NCBI RefSeq assembly: GCF_008831285.2
Contig: NC_045143.1
Span: 7,325,503-7,389,502, forward strand
From: Nymphaea colorata
Lineage: Eukaryota > Streptophyta > Magnoliopsida > Nymphaeales > Nymphaeaceae
Length of the DNA: 64,000 nucleotides
Reading direction: 5' to 3'
Shown here: positions 19,925 through 33,181 of the stretch, piece after piece
How the letters are laid out: each line of letters starts with the position of its first letter
How positions within the stretch are numbered: position 1 is the first letter of the stretch
Made by a program: the position numbers and the translations under genes
The notes under the pieces: model-generated
What the model saw: only the letters and a program-made list of their open reading frames with translations
Told to the model about the DNA's origin: nothing
Databases searched by the model: none

Positions 19925-22900
19925 AGGAGCCGTGGGAGTAAGCTCTTCGTAATGGAGCACCAAGAGATACGATCAGAGGGGACACGGTAATTCTTGTTTT
20001 ACTGCTCTCTGATGTAGTGGACCAGGAGAAAGTATGTCCAAAAGATAGGCCAAGTTACCAACTTGGATTGTTCTTCCTCTTTCATATTTTTCTTCTCCAG
20101 GTTATTAATGTTTAGGGCTGCCCATGTAAGATTGATTTTCCTTTTCGTATTTGTATCATTCTGCGTGAGAATATTAACCGACGACAAAGACCGAACAGCG
20201 GAAGGGAAACAAAAGATAAGTTTCCCTACCGACCTGTTTCTATATATTATGAGGTAGATGGGAATTCTTATACCGATGTGCAACTTTTTACTGCAACCAG
20301 GAACACGGTAAGAAGTTTAGGAACGTTGGTAGATCATGGACGGCACATAGGATAGAAAAAGGGGACCAGTTCAACTTTTGTTTTTCCTTCATCTTTTTCT
20401 TTGTCTTGGTACGATGACTCCTGCCCACCCTCCATGTTTAAGAAGTTTAACTTTTCTGTTGTATATACATATATAACTTTCAATTACAACTTTCACGAAT
20501 TTCGCGTTGTTGAACCATGGATTGCTGCAAGTCCAGTATTTTCCTCTCTAACTAGAGGTCCATGAATTTGAGGGATAATCAGGAGGCTGCATTTATATGT
20601 TTCAAATCTTCAGTTTGCTAAAACTATGAATTAAAGTTGAGCTCCACATTATTTCGCTCTTCAAATTTAAGTTCTGATGTAACTAATTACATAAGGATGT
20701 GAAGTTTAACTAGACATTTTTTTTTAGTTTGACGAACTACGGATTTCTGTATAACGGGCCACATGTGATACCAGCAAAACTATGTAAGATCAGAGAAAAT
20801 TTTTAACTGTCAAAATACATCCAAAATTCCATATGCATTTTATTACTTCATAGTTGAAATTTAAGGATTTGTTGTGGATCTCATGTTGTATGCTTTTGTT
20901 ATTGTGTTAAAAGACTCATGGTTCATCAAACTAAGGGTTTAAGTTAGACATAAGATCCAGCACATAAGTTGAAATCCTTATTTTACCTTTTTGCATTGAG
21001 AAAAAATTGGATTTAATATTGAAGAATTCACAATCCTCAAACTGTTAGCTTTCATTTCCAATGGATCTCAGATCCAATAAAATCTCAAATACACAATCCT
21101 CAAACTATAAGGTTAATGACGATTAAGTTCAATAACCTCGGCTGTCATATATAACTAAAAATAACAGTTTTATCCTTAGTGAAAGGATGATTGTCGACAG
21201 AAAAAAAAAAAAAAAAGGGATGATGAATATAAAAATATATATGTAAGTACTTCTCGCAAAAACTAATAACTAAAATATTGTTACGGTCAATGTTGAAAAG
21301 CCTAATAGTCAATTTGAACATTAATGTAATTTACTGCATACATTACAAAGAGAAGTTTATAAGAACATTATCTTTCTACAACTCTCTTTTTTAAATATAT
21401 CAAGAAATAAAAACTTTTATAACTTTTTTTTTTAAATTTATGGAGATGGAAAACAGACACGCATAATTAGCTTCTTGAAGAATTCTCGTGAATATGCAAA
21501 CAAAGTCATTATTGTACGTTTAAGAGTATAGTTCAAGGCACATGTTAACTCTTGCACCATTAACAAGCCTGCGTGTTCCTCTCACACCTAACGTTATCAT
21601 GTCTTGTGGCATTGGAAAGATGGATGTTTGTGTAGAAAACACAGACATGCAAATTTTCTCTTTCTTTCACTCTCGCTCTCTCTCTTTCACGCAAGCCATC
21701 TGTTTGGTTCTAGTAGAGAGGCTTCCCTGTGATGGTAATGAGGAGTCTCTCTCTGCCTTATGAAGGAATGTCCACTTTGCTATTCGGCTATGATACTATT
21801 TATTGTTTGATGCTCAGTGACTATGTTGCTTTATCTATCCACTCTCTCTTCATCCTTCTTTTGTCTTATTATGCTGTTGTTTTGTATATTTCGTTCTTTT
21901 ATTTTTTATTTTTGCAGTTTGTTTTTGTATCTAGTGGACTTCTTGTCCTCAAATTTTGTTATGCATTTCCATTTTATCGGCTCTTTCTTTCTCTCTTTCT
22001 CTTTTGTTGACATGGACAATGTGTTCATGGTCTTCGATTGTTGTCGTTTTTTAATTCTCTGTATTTCGTAAAAAAATCTTGAGATGAAAGGGAAACCATA
22101 TGGTATCTCCAAGTTTTATATGGTTCTACAATTTTTTTTTACCCACTAAATTTGCAGTCATGTAATTCCTGGTCATAAGTTCAGCCATAAGAGGAGATCA
22201 CACGAAAGCCCGTTTCCCATCCGCTTCCCCCATTATGAGCACATGCCTTGGCGGGTGAACCAGGTCAAATCATTTGAACAGAACAAAATGTCCAAATGCA
22301 TGCATTTACCTTACCATTTATTAGTCAAAACTGAAGCAGAAATGAATTTGGATAAAGACATTGTTGGGTGTGAGCTATTCATGTTTGACCTAGCTCTATG
22401 ATGTTTTTACTAAAATATTGCATGGTTTAAGTCCAAACTTGTTTACTATTTATTAGTTCTTTTTAATAAAAAACTTTTAGCTCCGGCACTGTATTAGGCA
22501 TTCCTTCGTTCAGATGGTAAATCACATGGACTTTCTCATGAAGAACAAACAAAAGGAGAAAATGGCAAAATAGAATAGAGACCGCCTACCAAAAACAAAG
22601 AAGAAACTTACAAAGATGATCAGCAAATGTCATCGTGGCGTCATCGGCGTTGAATTGTGGATCGAAACTTCGTGGGAAAAACAAGAGTAGATTTGAAAAG
22701 AAGGAAAAAAAAAACAAACAAATACATTTCTTTATACAAAAAACGACTAGGGAACATTGCTGAGAAAAGGAGAAAGAATGATGAGCTTGACTAATCACAG
22801 GTTACAGGGCCAACAAATAAATTGCTAATTCCCCATACGTTAGCAGCCTCTTGAACATTATAAAAGAAGCTAATTATGGTCAAGCCATCGGGGCAGACTG

Positions 22901-23024
22901 AGGAAGTCAATTCGGATACAAACTAAATTGCCGGAGAATTATGCACGGCGACTATGAAATGATTTTTTTAATGGCCGACCAACTTCCCCACAACGCCGGC
23001 GAGTTTGTCGTCTCTCTTTAGGGT
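19925..23024. other. Intergenic DNA between GDSL gene B and the lectin kinase: no gene seen
   Basis: About 3.1 kb of AT-rich DNA. It should hold the promoter of gene B at its left end and the 3' end of the lectin receptor kinase at its right end. A CT-rich stretch (about 21650-22000) gives several overlapping hydrophobic frames that are low-complexity artefacts. No RNA gene or recognised element found. Confidence 0.4.
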
Positions 23025-26010
23025 TCAAACCATGGAGGCCCTATCTGCAAGCTGATTCTGGCTGCTCTGGGTCATGGGCGTCCAACCAGTCGAGCCGGAG
23101 GTGTAGATGGAGCCGGTCACGTCCACGGAGGAGCAATCATAGGTCGAGTCCATGTGCCAAATGAACGGCGGCCGGAATGGCGGCACCGTCGGCGGGTCGA
23201 TGGACCGGGATATGATCTGAATGATGGCCGTAGCTTTGGGTCTATCATTTGGGTTGGGGTGAGAGCAAGCCAGACCCAAGAGCAGGAGGCGGGCCGCATC
23301 TTGCGGGTCGTAATTGTCTCCCAGCTTCTCGTCCACCGCTTCAAGAATTCTTCCTTCCCTGTGCAGGGTCCAGACATAGTCCACGAGGAGGCCGGTGGAC
23401 GACGATCTCGGCCGGCGGCCGCAGACGGTCTCGAGCACGACGGCTCCGAAGCCGAAGACGTCCGACTCCCTCGTTGCTTTGCCGGTGTGGAAGCACTCGG
23501 GGGCGACGTAGCCCATCGTGCCCTGTACGCCGTCGGCCTCCGCGTACGACGTCTTCTCGTCGTCGAGCACCCGGGCGAGGCCGAAGTCGCCGAGGCGGGC
23601 GTTGAACTCCGAGTCGAGCATGATGTTGCTGGCCTTGAGGTCTCGGTGCACCACGCGGTTGTCGTACTCGTTGTGGATGTAGTGAAGCGCGGAGGCGACG
23701 CCGGCGATTATTTTGTACCGTCGGTCCCAGCTCAGTGTTTGCTCGGTCGACTCGAACAGGTGCTGGTCCAGGCTCCCGTTTGGCATGAACTCGTACACGA
23801 TCAGCAGGGTCCCTTTCCTATGGCACCAACCTGAGATTTCAGAAACACGAACAAAGGTTAATGGAATTCACTGTGATTTTTACTGTTTCTAATGGCGCAG
23901 GAGTAACAGCAATAAGGTGTCCAACTGTCCATTAATGACTTGAGTAGTTGAGTTATTACCAAAAGGTGGCTGCGATCAAAGATTTTAAAATATCATAATG
24001 GTCAATCTATGCATGTTGAAGACAGCATATTTGAAAGCAAGAGATTCAGGTTGCGTTTGATTTCTTATAAGGTCTGAGGAGATCTGAAATTAATGACAAC
24101 TGAACATCAAACACTAGCGTGGATCTCAAATCTACCCTACACAATATAAAACAAAGCATGGACTTGAAGTCGAATGGAGAAAGAAGTCAGAGCTTAAAAG
24201 ATCACGGACTTGAGATTCGCTATGATCTTATGTCGTCACCAGTCTCACGTTCATGATAATCGAACACAACCCAATAGTGACCCAATTTAGGAACTACAAT
24301 CTCTTTTAAGAGTCCTCGGTGGAACTTTTTCTCTCTTTTTGTCCTTCTTTTTTGGGTTAGGCGGGCTGTGCCAGTTCATTGAATCACCGAAAGATTGGTT
24401 GCTTTCGAACGAAAAGTCATATCACATGGTCGACTTGGACGTCTTTCTTGGCTTCCATGGCCCCTTTACAGCGGAGTTGGTTAAGTAAATGTGCGGCTTA
24501 TTTAGTTTTCCGGTCAATTGAAAAAAGCGTTCGATGAACAGTTAGTGAGATTCTTTTAGGTGGATTTGTTGTTAGGTGTCGATCGTCCTACAGTAATGTT
24601 ATTAAACATAAGAAAAATTATGTTTCGTAAATTATGTTCTGCAGAAACCCCCAAATTTCTGGTTCTCCTTCTCTGAAGCCGACGCACATTGACTGTAACT
24701 CCTGAATTTTGATGATCGTTGCCATCGTTTCTCGTTTAATGCGAGTCTAATTTCACAAAAAGGAAAGGAAAAAACTGAGAAGGGGCATGAGAATACTGAC
24801 CGACGAGGCGGACGAGGTTCTTGTGGCGCAGACGGTTGATGGTGGTGAGCTCGGCGAGGAAGTCATCCTTCCCCTGCATCGCCTCCCTGGAGAACATCTT
24901 CACCGCGACTTCCGTGCCCTCAAACGGCAGCGCCCCCCTGTAGACCACGCCGAACCCACCTTGGCCCAGCTTCATCTGCTCGTCGAAGTTGTTGGTCGCC
25001 TTCTTCAGCTCGTTGAAGCTGAACTCCCTCGGCATCCCCGGCAAGCTCTTGAGCGCCCCGGTTATGTTGGTGTCGTCCACCGCCTTCCTCCGCCGGAGGA
25101 CGAACCACGCCGCTGCACAAATGGCCGCAGCCACTGCGACCGACGATGGTAATATGATCGCAAACACCATCACCGTCCACCGCATCCCCGGAACCTCCAG
25201 AATATCTACCGTCAGGTTCCATTTCAGTATGCAGTTCAATTCGGCTTCTTTCCCGGTCGATGCCGCGAATCCGAAATACGAATATTGGCTCAAGACGGCG
25301 GCGGTATTGAGGGGGTAAGAGAGGATGCTGCTATTGGGCTTCGTCTCGTTCTCGTTTGCTAAGTAGACGCTCAGCAATCTGGCGGAGGCATCATAGTCGA
25401 TCCAAGCAAGGTACTTCTTGGGGCCAGTTGTCGGGGCGAGGTCGATGCCGATCTTCGAGACCGAGAAGGTAGCGTTGGAACGGACGCTGTTGATGTCGAT
25501 CCCCACGTGGTTGTCATCGGGATCGAAGTCTTGCTTGACGGTGTCGAACTCCACGGCCAGCAGATAGTTGGAAGAGTTGCCGTCGATGGTCGAGTTCGTC
25601 AGGCCGAGGTACTGGCCGTAGCTGTTAGCCGGGATGCCGCTGTCCGGCGCGACGATGAACGCGAGACCTTCGCCGACGCTTTTGTTGTCGGGGCGGTATA
25701 TATTGAACAGAAAGGATGTGCTGAAGGACGCGAGCTTTCCCGACCGCTCGAAGAGCTGGTATCTCTTGTTGTAGATAACCCGGCCGGACTGATTCTGAAG
25801 CGCAAAGCCTTGATTGAGTGAGTCCGGCGTGACCTGGAGGGCTTCCTGCACCGACGCTTTGTTCTGGAAGATGAAGTTCGCCACAGTCGTTTGGTTGAAG
25901 TGTCCGAAAACGAGGTTGTCTTCCTTCTGGCACGAGGACGTCTGGAAAATGGCCACGAGAACGAAAAAAATGGTGGTGGCCGGTAAGGCGGGACGCGCCG
26001 GCGAGCCCAT
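23025..26010 (-). CDS. L-type lectin-domain receptor kinase (LecRLK), 671 aa
   Basis: Exons are 24801-26010 and 23025-23830, joined in phase 1 across a 970-bp intron. The protein is a plasma-membrane receptor-like kinase: signal peptide (residues 1 to about 28), legume-lectin domain (about 31-270, with the metal/sugar loop DDNHVGIDINS and many N-glycosylation sites), transmembrane helix (about 277-300) and stop-transfer RRRK. The Ser/Thr kinase has GQGGFGVVYRG (about 346), VAVK lysine (about 368), HRDLKASN (about 465), DFGLAR (about 485) and VAPE (about 510). HRD with the lysine, and DFG, indicate an active kinase. I chose the Met at 26010 because a signal peptide follows at once; an upstream Met at 26109 adds 33 residues without one. 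Many LecRLK genes are intronless, so the intron in kinase subdomain V is worth noting. The coding exons are much richer in GC than their surroundings. Such receptors act in sensing pathogens, extracellular ATP or hormones; the ligand here is unknown. Confidence 0.93.
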
Positions 26011-27408
26011 CACGCCGGCGGGAGTCTGACAAAGGGATGGCGACGAGCGAGGGAGGGAGAGAGTCGGGACGGAGGAGGTTCTGTGTTTGCCCCCAAAGAT
26101 AAAGCACAAGGTGTTGGGTTTAGAAAGAGTAAACGGCCTTTTACAATTAAAAAAATTGGCAGATTCGGCCGCCCAATGTTGACGGCTCTAAAAGTCCTCC
26201 AAAATAAAATAAAGGCAGTCAAAATCATGAACAATCCACTAAACGTTGAATAAACATGTTCCGATAAGGCTAAAAAGGATTTAAAATAAGTAAAAGTTGA
26301 AAGCAATTAGCTGAAGCTGTGAGGACTAAGTGCAACCCACTTAGCTGAAGCTGGGCTTGGTTATGTAAGTCGAGCCCATGCACAGTGAGTCCAAGTCAAG
26401 ATTCCCCAAAGATAGAGAGCCAGGGGGAGACAGGGCTCGTGATAATGTCTGCGAGAGCTCGTGATAATGTAAGAAACGGACACGAATGATGAGGAAATCC
26501 CCGATGCCCTTTTTCATCGCATTGTTGTTGACAAAACGATCACAATCGTGGAAACTGTTCCAAGTTTTTTCGTAATTTTCCCTTGGAGAATTTTGGATAC
26601 ATGAATTTCCTAACATTAGCATCGAAGTTTCGAATCTCGAGTCTAGAACTCGGATTTCAGACCACTTCCGATCTCAGATCCTGAGTAAATTCAATCATAT
26701 CATTTGGGGGCAGTTTGGATGGGGCCAGACTTTTCAGCCCCTTCCACAAAACCACTTGAGAGAGAGAAAGAGCCGATAAAATGAGAATGTATATCAAATT
26801 TTGAAGATAAGAAGTCCCTTAGATACAAAAATTAGGGATAAGAGGTCCCCTAAATACAGTAACAAACCGCAAGACAAAAGCAAAAGAGAAAGAGAGAAAG
26901 AGAGAGGGAGTGATGACAAACTTGCATGCAGATTCACCGAAATCTGGTTTATATCTTGTGGAGACACCAATTGAAAACCAAAAGCATATTATGTGGTTGT
27001 ATGTGTGTTAATTTTCTAGTTTGGTGACATAAGGTGATATGATAAAATATTGTTGGAGATATAGTTTTGATAATGTTGATTAACAGGGCTGAGATAATAA
27101 GTTATTCAATTAGCTATTAAGATGAACTTGTTTCTTCTTTGTCTACCTAATGATGTTTTCTAACAGATGTTTAAATTGAAATGAATGTTTTAGATACAAC
27201 GTGAATAGATATTCCGGGCATTTTGAGTGATTTAAATGCATACTTATCAACACGTATTATATGTTTAATATTGAACAACCACACATGCAAACCCACTAAA
27301 ATGATACTGAAAATGTGTACAAGTCAGTTTTCAGCTTGACATATTGTAAAGGTGTCCAATTTATTAAGATTATAGGTAATGAAATTTATTTTTTAGAATG
27401 CTCTTTTC

Positions 27409-27411
<3 letters not shown>

Positions 27412-27457
<46 letters not shown>
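27412..27457. repeat. (TA)n microsatellite
   Basis: A pure TA tract of about 46 bp. Confidence 0.95.
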
Positions 27458-27459
<2 letters not shown>

Positions 27460-28441
27460 GGTGTAATGGTTACCAAGAGTCACCCAATGGTTACCAAGAG
27501 TCACCCAACGATCTAACGAAGGACGTCCATCTGAATTAGATTTATGGTTGAGAAAAAAAAAACAACGAGAAAAATATGTGAATAATATTAGAGGATACAA
27601 ATATCCGCCACTTTTTTTCTTAACCGTCCTTCATGTTGGATCGAACAACTTTTGATTAAATGGTTGATTGACTCTAAAAAGTTAGATTCATTATTTAAGT
27701 TCTTATACATATGTATATATATATAAATAAATAAATAAATAAATATATAAATAAATAAATAAATATATACATATAACATAACTGTATTCAATATTAGTTT
27801 GAACTTGTTTTTTTATTTTATAAGCATCTTCAAAAACTCAATTTCTGTCATCCAAACAGAACACAAGTTTTGAAAAGTGAAAACATGGGTTTTACCTTGT
27901 CATCCAAACAGGGAAACCAAGTTTTAACAAAACGAGGTTTTGTGAAATCCAGTTTTGAAGGTATCATCCAAACGTGTCCCTCAGCTTTTGCATCCAAAAC
28001 CTAGTTTTATGGGGCTATCCCAATGCCTCCTTACAATTTTTTGCCTATATTGACACTATTTATATGCATCATTGAATCCATGAGATCAATACAATACTTT
28101 CATCATTTTGGTGTTTTCGGGAAACAACCGTATACTTTCTAGGTCCCCTTTACCTTAAAATCGTATTTGCTTGATTTTTTCTTGAACTACGTTGCGTGTA
28201 CACGTTTCCTTCAATATATACGCAATATTGTCAAAACGCAGAGACAATTATGCAGGTGCTCCGATTACGTAGGAAAGTTCCCAACGGTACTTGTAGAACA
28301 GAGAAGCGTTTGACTTGGAATATGATAACCATCAGTTGACATTGTAACTATAGGATGAATGTAGAAATATAGATCGATTGACTAATTGCTACACTAAACT
28401 TTGGCTTCCCACAATATGCAACTCATTTTTCTTCCTTGGAG

Positions 28442-28442
<1 letters not shown>

Positions 28443-28512
<70 letters not shown>
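28443..28512. repeat. (TA)n microsatellite, the longest in the window
   Basis: A pure TA tract of about 70 bp. Confidence 0.95.
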
Positions 28513-28515
<3 letters not shown>

Positions 28516-30885
28516 GTTGTCAACATTAGCCATGCTTGCCATCTAATTGGATGCCCGCCAAAAGTGACTTACATCAGAGTGGACGCAACAAATATACACA
28601 AAAAAAAAAAAACCGAAGTTAAGGTACTTTGAAAATTTTTCAAACAAATATATTTTTTGATTTTTTAAACTTTTTCAATGCTTTTTTATCCCTATAAAAA
28701 AATTTCCCTTTTTATTGACCAAGTCATTCCGGTCATGACATAATCATGTACATATAATCAACTTCAATAGCGACGCGCTGTGGTCATTATATAGTCATGG
28801 TGCATAAGTTTATGTGCATCAGAGGTGCATATAACCAGCTTCGATAGCGACTAGATAAGGTCTTTACAGCCAACGATGAAGTCACAAAGAATAAAAAGTG
28901 GATAAGTGAATAAAAGAACTTTTTTCCCCTAATGTGCACATCCACTCATTTCAACCGGCGATAAGACCTTTCCCCGTCGCCATTTTTTTTTATGTTTTTT
29001 AGTTTATTTTTTTTTAAAAAATTAGAAAACGAATAAGAATAACAGGAGCAGATTTACCAACCGCTGTCATTTGGGCAGGCATGAAGTCATATTGATCCAT
29101 TGATTTGGGTCTACAAACCAAATTGGCATTTTATAATGCAATTCTCAACCAAAATGCTTGCCATTCTTGTCTTATAGCCTAAGTTTCATATTATGAGTCA
29201 GTCTCCTAGTTAAGCCAAGCCTACATAGAAATTCATCTTAGAAAATTGTTATTAATTTGTCAAAACTGTGAAGACACTTGTAGAAAGCTGGGCAAAACTG
29301 GCGTGTATTTTGCTTAAATTATTTAAGTTTCTGTTTTTTAATTTGTCTGTATCATGCAGTCTACGTCCTTCTCGGTCATAATTGTTACTATTTTCTACAT
29401 ATTTCGTCTAATAAAACAAGAGAAGGGAACTTTCCCTCCCCGTCATTCATCTTAAGAGAATTGCGTCGAGAATAAGGTAAGAAGACCATCGATGGGATGG
29501 AATATGAGGCCGGCACGAATAGAGGGTGGTTTCTAAGAATTTTCCACAGAGAAATCAAAGATCCTGATAAAAAAAAGTCCTGATACAGGGATTTAAGGTT
29601 AGGTGAGTTTTTCTTGGTAAGAATATAATTAAATATCCTGACTATTTCATAACAGAATCCAACTAGGATACGTAAATATCCGATGCAAGTACACATAGAT
29701 GTATATATAGGTTGGTAGGATTCAAATTGGATGTACACTATGGAATTGATCGGGTGTTCACATATTTGGATTTGGATTTGGATTTAATTTGAATGGGAAA
29801 AATTTATACCATATTTGAATCTAAATTTTGCATTCAAAATCTGAATCTGAATCTTCCTTTAAATTCACAACCTATCAATTCCCATTCTAATTTGGCTGGG
29901 TTGTTAAAGGTTGCAATCACGACACTCAAGTTGAAGGGTGTACCGTAAGTCTACCTAATCTCCGAAACAAGCCAAGGCATAAGGGTATGGTCTTGCCGGT
30001 TTTATGTTGAAGGCCGTTTCCCTTAAGTCAAAGTAAAAAAAAAACAAAAAAAATCCCAATTGACATTTAAAATACACAACGGAATCTTCGACATATGTCG
30101 AAGGCAGGTTCCCTTAAGTAAAAAAAAAAACTTGTAAATACACAACAAAATCTTATGTCGAAGGCAGTTTCCCTTAAGTCAAAGTAAAAAAAGAAAAAAA
30201 AAAATCCCAATTGACTTTTAAACACACAACAGAATCTGAACCACATTATCATATATTAAAAACTGTTAAAACAAAATCCCAGTTCATATCCAAACCCGAA
30301 TCTAAATGTACATTTTATTCAAACGATTTCAAACCCAGATGCCATTTCTCAACTCTGAATCTGATCCCATTTCTTAAATTGGATGATAATTTCTTGTTCC
30401 ATGTCCAATATTTTTGAAGCTATTTAGTTGGATATCCAATCCACATCTGTCCCATTAGCATCTCTAGAAGCAAGTGTTGATCAAACCTTACGGAACCAAA
30501 ATTCCAATTAAAAAATGAATCCCCACAGGAATCCAATGACATCAAATCTTAATGATCATGAATTAAGATGAATTTGGTAAGGACCAGTCAGGGCCTGAAT
30601 CCCAATCGTATAAATCCCTAATTCATAGCTTCAAGAAACGGAGAAATTGGCCCAAAAAGAAAGTCTCACATCCTTTCCTGTTTTCAACCCAGACAAAAGC
30701 CAGATCGAAAATGAAACTTAAGCTGCATTAAGACTGGAGTCCAACCTAGCGATCGAACCATACTACAAGTTCACAGATCAAATGAAAGGATCAGGTTCCT
30801 TTCGAGCACGAGAACTACAAAGCTAGCTGCATGTTCTCGCTTATTACATAATACTACCGATACTAGAACTTACACGATCTACCCT

Positions 30886-33103
30886 TCACTTCATGGGAGA
30901 CCTTTCAACAGTGGGAATCACCTGAATGGCAGCAAGCCGTGAAATATCGAAAGGATTCACAATTTCCGGGTCTTCTGAGCAGAAGCCGCCGTCCACCAGA
31001 AGCTTGTACATGGCGGAGGTGCAGTGTGCGCCATCGAAATACATGTATGTATCTCTATCCGCGCAAGGGTCTCTACCTGGTGTGCATCCAGGTCCATTTC
31101 TTTCGCAACAGGACGCCTTGATTTCTTCGAATCCTGATGATCAAAACAATGGACAACCGGAAAAAAAAAAAAACATGGATTTACCGACGGTAGAAAATTG
31201 ACTGTTGATGAAAGTTATTTTTATCGACGTGACGTTTAAGATGTGGTGTCGCTGAAAAGGGACTTTCACCAACGTCTACCCCCAAATATCCTTGACTTTC
31301 AGCTTCATATTTGCACATGTGTTTCCGATGTTCAAAACTTGTGTCAATTGTGGATTAGGAAAAAGAAGTTTAACAAATCTTCATCGACGCAATTCAGTGC
31401 GTGAAAAATGTTATTATCAACGTTTAGTTGAAGGTTGATCAAAATATTACCGACGTCTAGTTGCGCGTTGATAAAATTTTTTACCAATATCCACCTACTT
31501 CTTGGTAAAAGTTTTTATTACCGACGTCAGTAATTTTTTAATTAACTATGCTTAAGACATGTCGGTAAAGATGTGTACACCAAGTGCACGGCAATAAATT
31601 TATGATAGTTTTCACGTTACAAATAACGTCTTAAAAAAAAACTAAAAGTAAGAAAAAAAAGTGAAACTAATAACACAGTAGATTTTGCACAAAAAAAAAC
31701 TGTTTGACATTAAAAAATCTAAAAAAATAAAAAAAAGTAAAAAAAATAAAAAACGTGTTTTTTCGTTTTAAACGTCTTTTTTTTTTTTTAAAACTGTATT
31801 TTTTTAAATTTTAAATGGCCGTTTAATTTATAGCATTTTTTTTCAGAAAAAAAAAAAAGAAAAAACCTTCTTTTGTCACTGTGTTTTTGACTGACAAGTA
31901 AATAAAAGTTGCTTCTTATTTTACCAACGTTTTTCCGCACATCGATGAATCCTCGTGTTTTTGTTGTGTCAATCTACAAATGCAAGCAAATTGACGCAGC
32001 GGCTTACCTTGAGAAGCTGGATTTTGGTAGACATCATCGGTAATCTTGTAGGCGTTAACGTACACAAAGTAGGAGTCGGGCATGGCTTTCTTCAGGCTGC
32101 CCAGGGACGAGTTCAGTTCTTCACTGAAAAGTTTGACAACCACGTTGAGCTCCTGTCTGCACTCGAAGTTATTGTTAGCAACATAGCCAGGATTGCACCC
32201 GAGTGGTTGGGCGCCGAACAACACGAACTTCCGAACACCCAAATCATTCAGCCTCTGCAACAAAAAGTCCCCACAGACATCAGTCTTACTGATCGTGAAT
32301 TGATACTTAGAAATGATGAAAAATATGGGCGCTAGCTACGTGGGCAAGATGAAAAGTTGTGGACCTTAAGGTGGACGGTCAAGTTGGCCACAAGAAGCTT
32401 GACATTTCCTTTGCATTCCTCCACATTGTTGAGAGGATCATCGCAGGCTTTAGTGCAGTCATTGCCACCGGTACTAAAGGCAAAGATGCTGTTCGCCAGA
32501 TAGGGAGCGAGCTTTCCCGACCTAGCGAATAGTCTCCTTAGATCCGGAAGGGTTTTTTGCTCGAAAAGGTCGATTTGTCCCCCCAGCGACATGAACTCAG
32601 ACTGCCAAAAAGATCAGATCAGGCGAATTTTGGGAATGAAAACACAAATATTCTTACTAGAAATTGAGTTCCTATCCACAGTTAGTATATAAGCTAGCGT
32701 ATATAGTTACGTCAGGATTATCAAGGATCCCGGAACCCCCAGACGCGTAGTTAACTCCGTTAAGAATCTTGCTTCCTTCGGCCGTGGGATCCTCGACGGC
32801 AAGAGGTAAACCTGGAAGATTCAAGTCCTCGGCCAAGAAATCACCGGGGTTCTTCCCGTTGGTGAACCTTCCGGTAGGACCGCTGGGGAAGTCTATTCCA
32901 TATGGCAGATTGCGGGTGGACACACCAGGGTTTCTAAAGGCATTGTTTCCGTTGTCGACCACAGAGTCCCCAAACACAAAAAGGGCCGGGGCATGGTTCA
33001 CAGTACCGGGACACACAGAGTGTGAAGTGGGAAGGAAGGCAACAAGGCAGAAGAGGACGAAGACGAAGACGCAGCAGATGGAAAGGTTACTCGGTCTTGC
33101 CAT
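30886..33103 (-). CDS. GDSL esterase/lipase C, complete, 374 aa
   Basis: Exons are 32711-33103, 32365-32601, 32008-32254 and 30886-31133, with intron phases 0, 0, 1 and GT..AG borders throughout. It is a secreted SGNH hydrolase: the signal peptide covers about residues 1-30, the block I Ser is at 47 (FGDSVVD), the block III Asn at 178 (TGGND), and the catalytic Asp and His at 326 and 329 (YFDGAH). The length is normal for the family. The start at 33103 (MARPSN) lies about 70 bp below a TATATAA box; the longer open frame starting at 33298 begins upstream of that box and is not used. Intron 3 is long (874 bp) and holds a dispersed AT-rich repeat and CCGACG-type repeats. The donor after exon 2 is GTCCAC, weaker than the others. 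The substrate is unknown. Confidence 0.93.
31640..31880. repeat. AT-rich dispersed repeat, copy 2, in intron 3 of gene C
   Basis: Same order of words as 9340-9630 (aactaataacac, agattttgca, tgtttgacattaaaa, the T-rich second half with ttttaaatggccgtttaattta). It lies downstream of a stretch (31185-31570) with several copies of accgacg/tcgacg, possibly the sub-terminal part of a DNA transposon. Confidence 0.55.
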
Positions 33104-33174
33104 CTTTGCAAGGACTACACTCTCTTGTGGTTGATCTCTGAAGGATGTGAAGACAGACACGGGGCTTGATTTCC

Positions 33175-33181
33175 TTATATA
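33175..33181 (-). promoter_or_regulatory. TATA box of GDSL gene C
   Basis: TATATAA within cctatataagg, about 70 bp above the ATG at 33103. It excludes the upstream Met codons as starts. Confidence 0.65.

Larger units (their letters stand above)
26110..30885. other. Intergenic DNA between the lectin kinase and GDSL gene C: no gene seen
   Basis: AT-rich DNA with long (TA)n tracts at 27412-27457 and 28443-28512, a mixed TA/AAAT tract at 27711-27775, and a 22-bp tandem pair (ggttaccaagagtcacccaa) near 27467-27508. A MITE-like stretch at about 27840-27990 shares phrases (atccaaac, ccagttttgaagg) with the window start. Near 30050-30200 the phrase tcgaaggcagtttcccttaagt repeats about three times in direct orientation. 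No protein-coding similarity seen. Confidence 0.4.

Noticed and set aside
21542-22071. Several hydrophobic frames suggesting a membrane protein
   Set aside because: They arise from a CT-rich low-complexity stretch in overlapping frames, with no conserved motif.
23154-23834. A 226-codon frame on the plus strand opposite the kinase exon
   Set aside because: It is the mirror of a GC-rich conserved kinase exon. No family features; the minus-strand kinase motifs explain the region.
24787-26110. Several frames antisense or shifted to the lectin-domain exon (for example 25625-26107 minus, 24787-25152 plus)
   Set aside because: They are by-products of GC-rich coding sequence; the lectin and kinase motifs are all in one frame.
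32769-33134. A 121-codon frame opposite GDSL gene C exon 1
   Set aside because: It mirrors the conserved GDSL block I and has no features of its own.
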